From Piscicola geometra (Eukaryota > Annelida > Clitellata > Hirudinida > Piscicolidae), in assembly GCA_943735955.1 (NCBI GenBank), contig OX030963.1:1589431-1653430 (forward strand): a stretch of DNA of 64,000 nt. The letters run 5' to 3'. The position numbers were made by a program, and so were the translations under genes. Every line of letters begins with the position of its first letter. Positions within the stretch are counted from its first letter, which is position 1. Below are positions 1-14,000 of the stretch, in pieces. The notes under the pieces were generated by a model that saw nothing but the letters and a program-made list of their open reading frames with translations, was not told the DNA's origin and did no database searches.

Positions 1-1114
1 CTTCATCGTTTGGATCACTTTCATCTTCTTAATCGCCTTAATCAACTTCACTTCTCAAGCACATTAATTATCTTTATTATCACCCCCACTCGACACTTCA
101 ACTAGGGGTTTATTTGTGACTTTCAATGTTTTCAACATTTTATATGTTCTAACATATATAAGATTTATATATAAGACATTATTTACGTCTTGTATATTTA
201 TGTCTTCTGACTTCTTTTCTTTATTTTACAAACTATATTACATTTCCATCACCATTCTCCTTATTAATTTAACTCTAATTTTGACTTTTCAAAGTAATTT
301 TCGCTTCCCTTTTTTTTCATTTTCACCATCTCTTCCATCCCTTTTCACCTTCACCAATCCATCATCGACAACTTAATTAGTTACAGTTTCTGGATCACTT
401 TTCTATTGCACGTTCGACAATTGCCTATCCTTGAGAGTTTACCTTGTTTTTTTTAAAGCTAATTATTCTTTTTTCCCCTATAAATTTGTTTAAATTTTTG
501 TATAAGTTAAAAAAATTTTTTTTTAAAGAATACTTTTTTTTGTATTTTTCTTCACAACTTTGTTTTGAAAGGCTTGAAGCAATGCATTTTTTTATAGTCT
601 TGATGTCGATTTTCCCCCCAGTTTTTATCGTTTATCCGTTTGTTTAAATGTAACGAATTATTAGTTTTTTATTGAAAACATTGTTCTAAAAAGCGTTTTT
701 ATATCTGTATAAAAATATATTTACGAGTAATAAAATAAGATATTAAATTTTTTTTTTGTGTGTAAGAACTAAAGATATAATAAATAAATGATTGAACAAT
801 ATTTAAATAGGAAAAAGAACCAAACAATGAAATGCGCATAAACATATTTATAAAAAAATAATAAAAGATTTATTCCACCTTTTTCGTTTTTTACCACAGA
901 ATTTGAACCATCTTCTCACTCTGCTGCCTACTGGAGCGGTGTCATTGCAGGAAATTAAGTTAGAATCTTTAATAATTATGAAAAGACAATGAATTATAAT
1001 GAATTCATTATAAGAAATAAATCAATAAAAAAAACTAAAATATAAAAAAATTGAATAATATTAAAAATCTAGTAACTTTCATAATTTTCATTTAATTAAT
1101 TGTTTTACCATCAG
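1..1114. other. AT-rich non-coding stretch, probable thrombospondin intron
   Basis: No convincing exon or RNA gene is seen. The short open frames are T-rich and low in information. Because the thrombospondin gene to the right lacks its N-terminal domain and signal peptide, this stretch is most likely an intron of that gene. A 39-base exon-like piece near 897-935 (after an 'accacag' acceptor, before 'gtgtca') does not join in frame with the next exon and is not called. Confidence 0.5.
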
Positions 1115-2088
1115 CTCAAAGAACGCCTGCAGAGTACCAAAAGACAGAACTCACCGCAAAAACCCCCTCAAATCTCCCAGCATTTCCGTCAGCATTTTCA
1201 GGAAAAAATTGGCTACAAAAAAATCTACAACTACTACGGCTACATCTACAACTAATCCAATTATTGATGATTTCAACATCGCCTACCAGAAGCAAACAAC
1301 CTACTTCACAAAGTCAATTACAGCCGCATTGGAAGTTTTGAAGAGCTTGGCAACACCGTTCTACACAACTTATCCAGTCACAACAAACACAACAGGGCTT
1401 GAAACCATTTCCACGACAACGACGAATTCATCTTCTAGGAAATCAGAGCCTTTTTACAAGAGACTTCAATACCTTGAGAGGCTCACTTCGCTGCAACAAA
1501 ACCAAATCCAGCCGAAACAACACGACCACCAACACTACTCTACCCATGAAAGTAATCACCACCCCCACCACCCCCACCACCAGCACCACCACAACCACCC
1601 CCATGAACCCCAAAATCAACAACCACATTCAGATTCTCAACACAACCACATCGACCACCACAACTTTCTCCACTCCCAACACAATCAACTCGCCTCCCAC
1701 ACCGCCCCTGAACCTCAAGGCTTGAAACTTTTTGTGCTTGAAAACTCACCGCAACCTTTCTCGAAATCACCTCACCACTCCCTCTTCAACATCAAACCTC
1801 CATACAACTACCACAACTCCTACAAGTCTCCGAATTCAAATAATGAACCACTCCAATCCTACAACCAACAACAACAACAACAAGCCTACGATCCCAACTC
1901 GAGATTTGATCCAAATTCGAGATACGATCCATCTCAAAACTATCCAAACTTCGCCGTTCATCAATCACATCGTCCATCATCCCACTCCAACCCGACACAA
2001 GAATCATACCAGAATCAGGCTTCTCATAAATTTGAACGGAATTCCTTCCCTGATGGCTTTGACTACAATCATCTTTTCCAAACAAGAA
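1115..2088 (+). other. His/Gln/Ser/Thr-rich exon upstream of the coiled coil
   Basis: Open frame of about 320 codons that joins in frame (donor after 2088, 'aagaa|gtaact') to the coiled-coil exon at 2203. It has a Thr-rich start, a His/Pro/Gln-rich core at about 1520-1700 (many HH pairs), poly-Gln near 1866-1885, and repeats of the type '[14 protein letters not shown]' near 1888-1935. Nothing like it exists in well-known thrombospondins; it sits where a linker between the N-terminal domain and coiled coil would be. The acceptor at 1113-1114 is plausible but the true left border is unknown. It could also be transcribed intron that happens to stay open, though a run this long without stops argues for coding. 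Confidence 0.6.
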
Positions 2089-5000
2089 GTAACTTTAGAT
2101 TTACTTGATTTAATTTTGAATTCAACTAAATAATTTTTTTAAACTATTAAATAAAAAAATCTTAACTTACTAAAGAAATTAAACTTCAACAAACAACCCC
2201 AGGAATGGATGAAGTCTACTTGTCACTGATTACCGAACTCAAAGTACTCATCGTCACACTGCAGTCAGAAATACAGCATCAGGTTTGTGGGCGGATATTT
2301 TAATATAATGGAAAAAAAGTTGAAAAAAGTTTTTAACTTTTATTTTGATTTATTAAGACGGGATTTAGATAAACTCGAGGTGTTAGAAAGATTTTTCGAG
2401 TTCGGGAGAACTAACAAATTCGTTATTCATGGATAGACAATAAACTATCGAACAATTGGTAACCAAATTGCCTTAATATAAAAATAAATTGTTTTTATAA
2501 TATGTTTCAGCATTAATTTTGTATAAGTTTAAATGATGAAACAGTAGAATACTCTTAAGCTGAAATACATACTTAATTAAACGTGTTAAAATGGGGAAAA
2601 AATTATTTAGCATTAAATCAAAGTGTTAAAAATCCTTTAACTCTGGAAGTGCCATTATCTCGCAATACGAAAATAATTCAAAAGATAAAAACGATGAAAA
2701 AAATGTGAAAAAAATGTTCGGCGTAAAAATGCTATAAACCAAGTCAAAAGCTTTCTTCAAATATTTAGATCATTTTTTACCAATAAAAGACTGATTAAAT
2801 AGTGATAAAACATTTGCTTATAATTTAATATGTTTTCAAATAAAATATTCCTATAATTTGGCTTTATATCCTTGTTTGAAGATTATTAACAAAATTCAGT
2901 TTAAAAAGTGTTGGTTCATAAATGTGCAAAAAATAAAAGATTAAAATAAATTGTGAAAAATTAAAAACTAGTCTTAAAATAAAATTCATAATTAAAATCA
3001 TCGAAGCGTTTGAACAAAACTTTCATGATAAACCAAAAATGAAATCTCACCCACCTCTCTCAATCAAACATTCATTATTCAACTATTTTTAAATAAAATT
3101 TATTTATATAGAACGCCTTCCAATCAACACAGAGACAAGAAATAGCCAAACTCACAAGCAAGGTGGACGAGTGTGGTGTGTGCAACAGGCGTGTGGTGCT
3201 CTCGAGCCTAGGCCAACCTCCCAGCTCCCACGTCAAGGATCCTTGCAATCCACACCCTTGCTACAAAGAGACCGAATGCATCGTCGATTCCCAGTCTCCC
3301 AAAGGATTTTACTGCGGTCTTTGTCCTGAAGGCTTCAAGGGGGATGGCTTCAATTGCAGGGCTGTTTCTTGCTCGGATGAGCCGTGTTACAGAGGTGGCT
3401 GGTGGGAGAAATAAATTTGTTATAAAAGAATTATTTTTTAAAAGGGATTTGGTTTAAGATAAGTCAAAAAAAAAATTAAAATTTCATTAACTTTCTTAAT
3501 GAATAAATTAAATAAAAAAATATTCATTCTAAAAATGAAACTTTTAAGATACCCTTGAAAAGTTTTTTATTCGAGTTTCATTTCCATGAAATACTTTTGT
3601 TTTTGGAAAAGCGGGATCTTCAGATGACAAAGTGGAGAACTCAAAGATATTTATAGGCTGAAACATATGGTTTAGAGATGGTACAAAGGATTCTAGTTGA
3701 AGAACTTTTTAACTGTTTAAGAATGCATTTTTAAAGATGTGAAAGAGAATTTGAAAGCTTTTAAGTTTGATACTGAATCGAAATATTTTAAATAGTTTAT
3801 AATTTCTTACTTGAATGGGAAATTAACCTATTTATATGTATCGAAATCATCTTCATAGCTGTTTCAATGGGTAATCCATTACAATTAAAATCTATTTCAA
3901 ACAACCACCACAACTCCAACTACAACCACCAAAACCCCAAACCACCATCACTACTACCACCACCACAGGATTATCATGCACAGACATAGACTACGGCCAT
4001 TACGAGTGTGGACCATGTCCGCAAGGAATGGTGGGCGACGGGAAGGTTTGCAACGAAGAGCCCAACTCATGCGCCTTCAAGAGACCATGCTTTCCTAACA
4101 TTGTTTGCCACGATACTGAAGATGGACCGGTTTGTGGCCAATGTCCTTTGGGTTTGTGGCTTGTAGTGTTTGTGGCGAGGTGCTTGAGTGGGTTTGGTCA
4201 TAAATGTTTATTAATGCTTGATTAGTTGTTTTGAGTGTGTTTTTAGTAAGAACATGAGTTTTAAGGGGTTGTTTTTTATGCTTTTCAACTTAAAACCACG
4301 AAAAAGTCTGCTTCATCGCTCATTTGCATTCCCCGCTAAAACCTTTTGTTCCCGTTTCCAATCGCAACCTATCTCCACCCTTCTCTCCTCCATCACCGTG
4401 AACAGGGATGATCGGCAACGGGACAGGTCCTAACGGTTGCCGAAAACTCGACTGTTCGGACATCGAATGTCCCACTGGTGTGCAGTGTGTCATTGACGAG
4501 CAAGACTCTATGCCAAAGTGACTATGCTGTTTATAATATTCATTAAATGCTAATAAAAATTTAAAATACTTTTTTCACTTTGAGTAGTGTTTATACAAGA
4601 ATATCTTTTTTCAAATGAAAATGATTTATCGGAATTTATTCGTCTATTTGTAAAATAAATTTAAAGTTTTTTAAAACGCCTATTTTACAATCGAACTTTT
4701 AGTGTTTTGGTTTAAGCTCTGCCAAATGCTATGAAACAGTCTGTTTTTAATGTGTTTGTTAAACTACTTAAGATTCAGATCAAACAATGTTACTGTTAGA
4801 ACAAGCGTTTGAACAAATGTTCATGTTTTTTTATATAATTAATTAATTGTATTTTATAATTTTAATAACGTTAATTGGATTGCTTTAAACTAATAGGTTT
4901 ATAAATAATTCAGTTCAAGTTTTCAAAATTTAGAAAAAAAATTGAAAAAGAACTATAGTTTGTGTTACTAAAAAAACTTAACATTTCACAACTTGAGTCA

Positions 5001-8000
5001 TAGTTTAATTTCCTTGTTATTCTTCATCAACCACGTCTTTAGAAAAAAAACGAATTAAAAGTCATTCATTTACTACATCAATCTATAGCGATTTTTCAAT
5101 TTTTCATTATGTTATACAATGAATTCAACAATTACTCCGAGTTGGAAGCCATATTTCACTTCGATATTGCTCATAAATTTGACTTTCCCACTCAGATGCG
5201 GACCGTGTCTTCCAGGCTTCGCAAGAGCTTCATCCTCCGAAGAATGCCTTCCCCACCACTGTAACAGCGGCGTGTGTTACCCGGGAGTGAGTTGCGTCGA
5301 CACCGCTCAAGGAGCCGTGTGTGGCGCTTGTCCACGTGGCATGAGCGGGAATGGTCGAGGAAGGCTCGGTTGTGTCTCGGTCACTTGTTCGCAGAATCCT
5401 TGTTACCCCGGAGTCGCGTGTATCGACTCGACAAGAGGCGCTGTGTGTGGCACGTGTGCGAGAGGCATGGAGGGGAATGGGGTGGGTGAGGGTGGATGTC
5501 GACCTGCTAAGTGCACTCCAACCACATGCCACCCTGGAGTGGAGTGCACTGAGAGGAAAGACGGAGCCAGATGTGGGATTTGTCCTTCGGGAATGGATGG
5601 AGATGGATGGGAGTGTAGGAGGGTGATGTGTGTGGAGTCGCCGTGTTACGATGATATGGGATGCGTCGATACGATTCACGGCTTCAAGTGTGGCCAGTGC
5701 CCTGATGGCATGAAAGGAGATGGCAGCAAGATTGGCTGCACCAGAATAACGTGAGTGATTTTAAAAGATGTATGTGTGTTTTCATAACGAATTAACTCAA
5801 TATTTATAATTTTGATAAATTAAAAATTTAAAAAAAATGATATTAACGTTAACTAATTTCTTTTTAAAATGTATAACTTTTGTAAATAATTAAATATATT
5901 TTCATTTTCTCACATTAGTTAGTCACATTTGAAAGGTTTTCTACATTGTATAATACATCTTTGTGGGGGTCTCGTCTAGACGATTTGCTTTAAAACGAAG
6001 GAAAAAAAAATGGTACCCATGCAGTTTGCATGAAAATCTTTAATTTACGAGCTATTTAATTTAGAAAAAATATTTTATTAGTTTTGGAATTATTATTTCA
6101 GCCCATGAGAAAAGTAAAAAGGGTTTGAGATGTGTTGCTTGTGATGTTTCAAAGCTGTTGTGCGTTTTGTGGCAATAAAGTGTGCATGATTTACAATGGT
6201 CGTTTAGGGTACATTGCTGATAGATTTAATTTAGTAGGTTAAAGGCATACTTCTAATTTCATCATCATTATCAAAAATCGAAAAAGCTTTTGCAAACCCA
6301 TCTATACAAACACATACAGACGCATACACACACACAAACACACTAATCCCATAAACATATATTTCATAATGTTTAACACAATAAACACTAACCTAGATAA
6401 ACCAGTAGATGTTTAGAAGACAAAGAGACGTGTTGTAAATTAAAAGTATTGCCGAAAATTAGCCTTGGAATAACGACAGTAGTAACCTCGGGATAGTGAC
6501 ACTTGTTTCAGATTTATGAACGTTACAAGGGCGTGATCGATCAAGTGCATTGCACGGTTAAAATAGAGATTAAATGCCACACTTATCTACCCTTATCATA
6601 TGACGATGATTGGGAGGCTTGGCAAGGGTTTGAATAATATAATTTAAAGGCATTTAATGAAAAGATTTGCTTCAAAGTGAACGTAATCTTTCTGAGTTTT
6701 AGGATAATATTTATTTATTATTGATTTTTTAAAATTTAATTTATTTCTCATTCTTTCATTTTATCCATCTCCATTTTTCAAACTTGACGTTCAATTAAAT
6801 CTTTTGCTCCATTTTCATCCAATACTCATTGACCTACCAACCAAATCACGAGCCATCAATCCCATCACCCATCCACATTAAACCTATGATTTACTAACAA
6901 ATTCCCAAGTCACCATCATTTTCATTCATCCATCCATCCACATACCACCACAGATGTAGAGACCAGCCATGTGTTCAAGGGGTTCAGTGTTATGAGTTCC
7001 CAGGCCTTGGCTTCAAGTGCGGATCATGTCCTCATGGTTTCACAGGAAATGGCCAAAAACTAGGTGGAAATTCTTGAATTTTTGTTTCCTTTAAAATATG
7101 TAAATAAACAAATTAAAAGGGTAGAAACAATGTAATAATATATTTAAAAATTGCATAAATAAATGCTTAGAAGTCATGCCGTGGAAAAAGAGGCTTCTTG
7201 ACCTCTTATCTGCACCCGCTTGATGAAGATGAGGATGATGAAATAAAAGCAGTAACTAAAATAATTCAAATAAATAGTTTCACAATTATACTCTTTTCAG
7301 GTTCCCAAGCCACTGGCTGCTCACCATCCTCCACAACGACCACAGCCACAAAATGCACCAAAACCACCTGTTTTCCGGGCTCCAAATGCACCGAAGGGGC
7401 ATCGGGACCTGTCTGTGGACCTTGTCCCATGGGATTTCTGGGAGATGGGACTTTGTACGGATGCAGAAGGATAAGGTGGGTGGTGGTGGTTTTTGATGGG
7501 ATGGAGCGTGGTATGTTTGGGATGAGATGGGAAAGGGGGGGTTAGAAGGGTGATTGGTGGTGTGCTAGGAATAAACATATGTAGTGGCAGAAAATGTTAA
7601 CAGTGGTGAATGTCAGTAGATGGATGCTTAGAAAATTTGGTAGTGGTGGTTTGAAACAAAAGATAAAATTGAATTAAGTCTGTGATGACTGAGAGAGGTC
7701 ATTTGAATGGATGCAGTCTCAAACCCTTTTGGATAAAACTTGATAAATTTTATTTTTAGAGCTGGTAATAGACTTGTTGATAGAAATCTTTGGCCATTAG
7801 ATGGATCCAAAGCTAGAGATAAAAAGGGTATAATGGTTTTGAGCGAATAGAGGAAAAGATTGAAGCGATGAATGATTTAGGGGCTGGTGGATGAAACAAC
7901 GCTGAAATATTTGTGACAAAAACATAAACAGAATATGATGGTTAAAAATAAGATAAAATTGTAATATGATTCCAGAAAGAATAAAATAAAATTAATTCAA

Positions 8001-11000
8001 GCAATTTATCTGATTAAATTTTTATGAAAAATTTGAATTTTGAAACGGTTGCCAGGAATAAATACGACCAGAGCTTTAATAAATTAACTTTCGAAAGAAT
8101 TGATGAAAAAACGAGTTAAAAATTATAACGTAAGCACTTAATCTTTGATGGTTTGGCATGGGAATATTGCCATGGTTATTATCCTGGGTCGTGTGGAATG
8201 TGCCTTCAATTTTTAAATAAATCTTTCGATAAAGAATAAGATTTGAAAAATGTTAGTGATAGTAATGATATACTAATCTGTACGCTTTTGATAGGTAGTA
8301 GTGGTTTGTTTAATTTTTATTTATGTTTTATTTGCTTATGATCTATTTTTTATAGATTATTGTCTGATATCCATTTTCTTTGTCATTGGTGTTTTAAGGC
8401 CTTTTAATTGCTTTCATATTAAAAGTCTTAGAAAAAGTTTTAGATAGCAAAACATCCTAGCAAGTTTTTGTAAAATAAACTCACTATAGTCTTTATAAGA
8501 ACCGTTATATTTCAAGTTTTCAACAAAAAAAATTAAGTAAATTTAATCGAAGAAAAGTTACTTTTTCAGCGCAAAATATTTAGTCTCAAAAGCGCCAAAA
8601 GACACAATCAAAATATATCGTAACTTCTGCAGACAATTCGCACTTCATCAAATTGTCATTTTTTCTGACACTTGGGTTGGTAAATAATCATTAGACGATT
8701 CATAAATTAGACAAAAGATAACATAAAAACATCGTTGCAAATTAAATTCTACTTGTGGTTTTCTTTGCTAAATATCGTATTTTATTTTGTGTAAAAATGT
8801 GTTTTTAATAATTTATTGTTAATTTATACTTTGAGAATACATTTTTTATTTTCAAAAACTTTTTTTCCTTTCATTAAAATGATATATTAATTATGGAATT
8901 AACCCGTTATTCAAAATAATATAAACACTACCAAAAACTACAAGTCCATAAAACTAATAGTTCCATTATTACTTTATTAATAATAATAAAGTTATTGCTA
9001 CTACTACTAATAAAACTTATACTAAAAATACTAACACTGCTAATGATACTGCTAATGATACTGCTAATAACACTGCTAATAATACTGTTAATGATACTGC
9101 TAATGATACTGCTAATGATACTGCTAATGATACTGCTAATGATACTGCTAATGATACTGCTAATGATACTGCTAATGATACTACTAATAATACTGCTAAT
9201 GATACTGCTAATAATACTGCTAATGATACTGCTAATGATACTGCTAATGATACTGGCACTACTTATAATTCGGCTGGTTCTAATAATACAACGATGTTTG
9301 TATTTAAATAGCCATAAATTAGCTTATCCGATTCAATAAATCATTTTGGCTGAAAGAAGATGGAAAACAACACTAGGTTTTGTAACCGTAGCAATTTTTT
9401 TAACCGGTAATAAACACTCATAAAAAATGCAAAATTACAAAACAAAAGATTTGAAAATTCATTTAAATAGAGCCCAAAGTATTTTAGGCCACATTTGGTA
9501 TACAAAAATAGTTGTAAAAAATACTTTATTCATTTATTATGGCTGGAATTTAGAAGCTTTTAAAAAATATGCAACACTAAGAAATGTTTAAATAGGTCTA
9601 ATTCAATTTTTAAATAAAAAAATTATTATTCTCGTTTGGCTTATTTATGGTAAAAGTCCCATCATAACAATAGGAAAAAAACTTACTAAACTAAAAATAA
9701 AAACCCTAAAAAAACTTAGTTTCAGTTTTTATATGACTAGATAACTATTATTACTCATTGTTTGATTTTTAGGTGCTAGAAACGTAACATTATCTTAATA
9801 AATGAGCAATCAAGTGGAAACACTGGCAATATGATGATAAATGGTGAGATACGGGAGGTGTGAGGGAAGACCTAAATTGTAATGTAAAAACAGGACCACA
9901 CGTAATAGAAAAAAGCAGAAAAAAATAATTATAATAATATTTAATAAAAAATATTAAATATTTTTACACCTACTTTTGAACTCTATCCCACTTCTACTTC
10001 ATCTACCATCCCTCTTCCACTACCCATTTTCCGGCTTTTCCATCAATTTTCACTCACCACACACTGACTTCCAAGCCTTTCCCATCTCACCAGATGCAAA
10101 GACAAGCCATGCCACGCAAGAGTCTCATGCAGCAATTCTATCACTCGTGGCTTCAAGTGCGGACGTTGTCCCGAGGGTTGGAGCGGAGATGGAGTGATTT
10201 TGGCCGGCAAAGAAGGCTGCTCTCTCGATCAATGCTCGTCGAAGACCTGTTATCCTGGGGTGGAGTGCACCTTTGACCCGATGAAAGGGGCAAAGTGTGG
10301 GCCATGTCCCGATGGAATGTTGGGAGATGGAATGTTTAAGGGGTGTCGGATGACTAGGTTAGTTTATCGCTGTTTTCAAGTTTGGTCCGGTTTGTCTATT
10401 TTTGGACGTGTTAGTTGTTTTTTTCCAAAGATGTTTTTTTATCTTCTGTTTTTAACCGCCCTAAATGGTTTGATGGGTCGTAAAATACGGATCAAAAAAC
10501 CAATTTACTTGCTTTGAAAGCATTATTTTTTTCTACCACTAACGATATATTTTTTACAAATAACCTTTTCATCATTATCACTAATTTAACACTTCAATTA
10601 CTATTGTTCTTCTAATATTAGCCACTACCTTATCACAATCATCAATTTGGTTGACAATTCTATTAACCACCACTAAGTCCAAAGCCTTACTACTATAACC
10701 ACAACTACCATCAACTCCACCTCTATTGAAACCACCACAATCACCACCACAACCATTTTCACTACAACCACAACCACCACCATAACCACCAGCATCTCAA
10801 ACCCCACTACAATCCCAGCCCCCACCACTAAAACCACAACCACCAACATTTCAACGCCTCTCGCCACCACCATCACTATCATCCCACCTCAACAACCACC
10901 AGCTGCTCAGACAAACCCTGTTATGAAGGAGTCGCATGCTACGACGACCAGCAGCACGGCTTCAAGTGTGGCCGCTGTCCAGATTTTATGACCGGGAATG

Positions 11001-14000
11001 GCAGGAGGGAAGGCGGGTGTGTCCCGATCGAAAAAGAAACTTGCGAGCCGAGTCCCTGCTTCCCTGGAATTGAGTGTCGCATGGACGTTGCTTTGGGTTA
11101 GGAGTTTGAAAAGAAATTTGAAAGAAAATTAGAAGCGAAGATTTTTTAATAGTTTGAAATAAGTTGAATGAAATGTATTTACAAAATTCATTGTTATTTT
11201 GTTGTTTAAGTGTATTTTAAAAAGGAAATACAATCGATTTCAGGTCCTGTGTGCGGAGATTGTCCAGAAGGAATGAAAGGAGACGGGAAGAAGTGTGTGG
11301 ATGTAGACGAGGTTGGTGTGCTTGGTGAAGTTGATGAGACTGGTGATGTTGTATTCTGTATAGAAATTCATTGTTTTCATAATGATTTCAACCAATTCTT
11401 CTGCTAATAACTCTAAATAAAACCATCCTAATCCAAACAATTCATCGAACAGTGCCAGGAGTTTCTCCCATGCGACTCGCTCACCCTTTGCACCAACAAG
11501 TCTCCGGGCTTCGATTGCTCACCCTGTCCCGCTGGATATGTCACTGTGAACGCGTCAGCGGGAGAAAAACAATATTCCATCGTGAGTGATTTCGGTTTAG
11601 TTAATCTTTTTTTCATCGCCAGATGTCACTTCTTTTTCAATAGTTAGAAAAATATAATTTCTACTATTTAACTATTTAAAAGTTTAAATTATTTTAAAAC
11701 ATTTCTAGAAATGCGAAGACTTCGACGAATGCGACAGTGGCGCTCATGACTGCGTTGAGAATTCCATATGTATTAATAATATGGTAAGCGGAACGGTGAA
11801 ATTATTGTTGCACTGTTAATATTTTTTCACATTAAAAAAAAATAAATAAAACCACACCACCACTATCTAACTTCTCTTTTCCGAACCATAAAACCCACAC
11901 CACTACACCACTATTTAACTTCTATTTCACCATTTCACAACCACATCACTATCCCACTGTTCCTTAACCCTAAAACCACACAACCACCGCCACAACCACC
12001 ACCGCAACCACACAGGGCTCGTACCAATGCGGCGGTTGCGAGCAGGGCTTCATCGGTGACCAGGCAAACGGATGCATCTCTGAGCGGGTGTCGTGCGGTG
12101 GTGAGGCTCTCATGTGCAGTGTTAATGCTACGTGCATGGAACTGTCGCCTCCTGGAGAGTTTGGCTGTCAGGTGGGTGGGGGGAGGGGGTATGAGTGGAT
12201 GGGAGGATTGAGTAGGGGTGGTGGTGGGAGTGTAAGTTGTAAGAGTGATAGTGGATGATTTAGGGTGGTTTAGTGATTTGAATATAAGAGTGAAATAAAC
12301 TTTTTAAAATAGTTTTTTCATAATTTAAAATTATTCTAAAAATTGAAATATTTATAAAATTAACTAAGCAAACTCAAATTGCTAAAAAATTATAAAAACA
12401 ACTAAAAATTTTAAAATTATTTATAGTGCAATGTTGGATACACGGGGGATGGGAGGGTGTGTGGCGTGGATACGGATATGGATGGTTTTCCAGACAACTT
12501 GCTGACATGCAGTCATAAGAGATGCGCTAAAGTAAGAATGTGTCATTGCTTTAAAATTCATATTCTTAAAAATTCTATCGTTTATCAATTTTATCTAAAT
12601 TTCTAGTATTTTCTTTTACAGACTCAAAATTGAAAAATCTAAAAATATTTAATTCTTTCATTATTTTCCACCTCCCTTCAATCCGTTTGACCCATCCATC
12701 CATTTACCTATCCATCCATTCACCCATCCACCCATCCACCCAACCAAGGATAACTGCCCTGGCGTACCAAACAGCGGGCAAGAGGATAAGGATGGTGATG
12801 GGATAGGAGATGTTTGCGATGGTGATATTGATGATGATGGAGTACATAACGAAATAGTGAGTGTGAAGATGATGATGATCATGATGATGATGAGGATGAT
12901 GATGACGACGACGAAGATGATGATGATGATGAAGATGATAATTTTTTAATCATACTCTCATCTTCATAACAGCCGCCCCCAGCATCATCATCAACACTGC
13001 ATTAAACATAATCAACACCACATTCATCGTCATCAATACCACAATCATTATCATAATCAATACCATCATTACCACCCCACCAGGATAACTGTCCATACAT
13101 ATACAACCCAGACCAAAAAAACTCTGAGTTTGACTTGAGCGAAAGGAATAAAGTCAATAGGGCCAAGAACTCCAAAAGCATTGAAAACGGAGATGTTCAA
13201 AACGACGATTTCAACCACCAGAGCCACAACAGCCACAACAACCACCTGAATAAGAATCGACAACACGACGATAATGATGATCATCATCATGGCGATAGCG
13301 ACCATGATGATGATGGAATGGATGGAGGTGGTTTAGATGGTGATATGTACGGTGACTTGTGCGATAACTGTCCCAACGTAACGAATCCTGATCAATTGGA
13401 TACAGACAAGGATGGGATAGGAGATTTGTGTGATGATGATCGGGATAATGATGGTGGGTGGGGGATGGTGGTGGTGATGATGATTGATGGGGGGTGGTGG
13501 TGATAAGGATGGTGGGTGGAGAATGGTAGTGATGAATAATATGGATGGAAGAGTGATGGTGATTGATTAGTGGTTAATTTTCAAGTTAGAAAATGAGAGT
13601 GTTGAATAAAAGGTCAGAGGTATTCAGAAAAAAATCCAACCACAATCGCTGCCATTTAAAAAACCAAAAAGCATTCAATAATTCCTACAGGTATTAAGAA
13701 TGGGATGGATAACTGCCCACTCATCCACAATCCATCGCAAGAGGATTCAGATGAAGATGGCGTCGGTGATGGTTGTGATAATTGTCCGTATGATCCAAAT
13801 CCACTACAGGTGGGATGGTGCACTGATAGATGGATGGGTGGGTTGTTGATGAGTTGATAGAAAGGTTGATGGAAGGATGGAAAGATGGATAGATAGATTG
13901 ATGGATGGATAAGTTGTTGATGAGTTGATAAAAAGGTTGATGGGATGATGAACAGTTGAATGGGTTAAGATGAGTTGATAAAAGGTTGATAAAAGGATGG

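Larger units (their letters stand above)
3240..12483 (+). other. Array of 17 EGF-like domains in thrombospondin
   Basis: Reading through the spliced exons gives seventeen six-cysteine modules, most of the form C-x4-PCY-x-GVxC-xD...CGxCPxGMxGDG...C. Modules 15 and 16 (exons 11244-11783) begin with D-x-DEC and look calcium-binding. The tenth is preceded by a Ser/Thr linker (7319-7350). Vertebrate thrombospondins have three or four EGF domains, so the array is strongly expanded. Several exons hold two or more modules (5196-5750 holds five, the first of them partial), and most borders fall inside modules rather than between them. Confidence 0.9.

Noticed and set aside
897..935. Possible small exon (accacag|AATTTGAACC...GGAGCG|gtgtca)
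   Set aside because: The only frame that would join the next exon at 1115 contains a stop, and no family match was seen.
5230..5679. Minus-strand frame of 149 codons over the EGF exon
   Set aside because: Shadow of the cysteine-rich EGF-coding exon on the plus strand, which has family motifs and in-phase splice sites.
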